This document shows, in pieces, positions 63,414 to 64,000 of a stretch of DNA of 64,000 bases. A program made the translations under genes and the position numbers. The notes beneath the pieces are model-generated. The model was given only the letters and a program-made list of their open reading frames with translations, was not told the origin of the DNA and did not search any database. Where the stretch lies: positions 4,753,001 through 4,817,000 of the forward strand of contig NZ_CP095855.1 of the NCBI RefSeq assembly GCF_023100805.1. The letters are read 5' to 3'. Position 1 is the stretch's first letter; the number at the start of each line of letters is the position of its first letter. This stretch comes from Chitinophaga filiformis (GTDB lineage: Bacteria; Bacteroidota; Bacteroidia; Chitinophagales; Chitinophagaceae).

Positions 63414-64000
63414 TGGCATTCCACACCACGTTTTTATTTTCAGATACGCCTATGGCTGCTGATCTGTCTTCTTGCTGGTGGTACAGGACGCGCATCCGGA
63501 CAATTGTACTATTTCCGGCACTACCAGGTTGAGAATGGCCTGTCGAACAATGCCGTCATCTGCAGCCTGCAGGACAGCAGAGGTTTTATGTGGTTCGGCA
63601 CCAAAGACGGACTGAACCGCTTTGACGGTTATACCTTCAAGGTTTTCCGTCACAATCCTAAAGACAGCAGCAGCATTGGCAGCAACTTTATCCATGCCCT
63701 CTACGAAGGTCCTGACGGTACCCTTTGGGTGGGCACGGAAAACGGCCTCTATAGTTATAACAATTCAACTGAAAGTTTTCTTTTTATGGGCCTGGCACCC
63801 CGGGGGCAAATAAGGGCTATTCAGGGAGACAGTACAGGCAATATCTGGTTCGTATCCGGCTTTTCCCTGTTCCGGTACCACCCTGCCAGGCGCCAGTTGC
63901 AATATTTCAGTACCGACAGTTTCTTTGAGGTCAGTTCCCTTTGCCTCTCTCCCGATGGCAACATCTGGGCTGCCACAATCGATGGCTACCTGCAGCAATA
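63414..64000 (+). CDS. Hybrid two-component system sensor (HTCS), 3' truncated by the window edge
   Basis: 196 residues are visible from ATG 63414, which follows an in-frame TGA at 63402. A signal segment (RLWLLICLLAGGTGRASG) is followed by 'YYFRHYQVENGLSNNAVICSLQDSRGFMWFGTKDGLNRFDGYTFKVF' and further two-component-propeller blades ('GTLWVGTENGLYSYNN', 'GNIWFVSGFSLFRYHP', 'GNIWAATIDGYLQQ'). This is the periplasmic double-propeller sensor of Bacteroidota HTCS proteins. The expected Y_Y_Y, kinase, receiver and AraC-type DNA-binding domains lie beyond the window. It should sense arabino-oligosaccharides and switch on the divergent SusCD operon. Confidence 0.9.

Overview
The window looks like a chromosome segment of a Bacteroidota bacterium, most likely a Chitinophaga-type member of the Chitinophagaceae. 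The evidence is a SusC/SusD pair with a hybrid two-component regulator, STN/carboxypeptidase-like surface proteins, LytS/LytTR regulators, many lipoprotein signal peptides, no visible Shine-Dalgarno sequences, and an orphan class I terpene synthase. The genus call is inference. No tRNA, rRNA, integrase, transposase or CRISPR array was seen.

Left part (1-26 kb). A truncated M1 aminopeptidase is followed by a hybrid histidine kinase and a terpene synthase. Next comes an unusual pair: an actin-like ATPase whose phosphate-1 motif sits at its C-terminus, as in a circular permutation, followed by a bactofilin. On the other strand lie a papain/C39-like protein with a 57-residue partner and an old yellow enzyme. 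A cold-shock protein and a fatty acid desaturase are divergent. Between 12.1 and 19.0 kb is a minus-strand vitamin B12 uptake operon under a cobalamin riboswitch: BtuG-like propeller lipoprotein, BtuB-like receptor, second propeller, surface lipoprotein and perhaps a GH20-like protein. A plus-strand STN/surface-repeat protein and the agmatine pathway pair aguB-aguA follow. Two L,D-transpeptidases of different families end the section.

Centre (26.5-49.4 kb). One compact minus-strand operon of 15 genes encodes an extracellular contractile injection system (eCIS, Afp/PVC/AlgoCIS type). It has a Pvc16-like terminator, one sheath, two tube-like proteins, a DUF5908 small protein, LysM, spike, PAAR, gp25, two large baseplate proteins, a candidate fibre, tape measure and AAA+ ATPase. 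A membrane protein with a degenerate GH18-like domain is divergent from it. The locus is flanked by non-coding repeats: a 77-bp array touching the ATPase stop codon, and a 1.7-kb array of 139-bp, decayed and 264-bp repeats on the other side.

Right part (49.4-64 kb). A small His/Cys-rich protein, a PepSY-like periplasmic protein, a LytS/LytTR pair, a DUF6268-like outer membrane protein and a small alpha/beta protein come first. An arabinan utilisation locus follows: SusC, SusD, GH43, GH51 and GH43 in one operon, with a divergent hybrid two-component sensor cut by the right edge.
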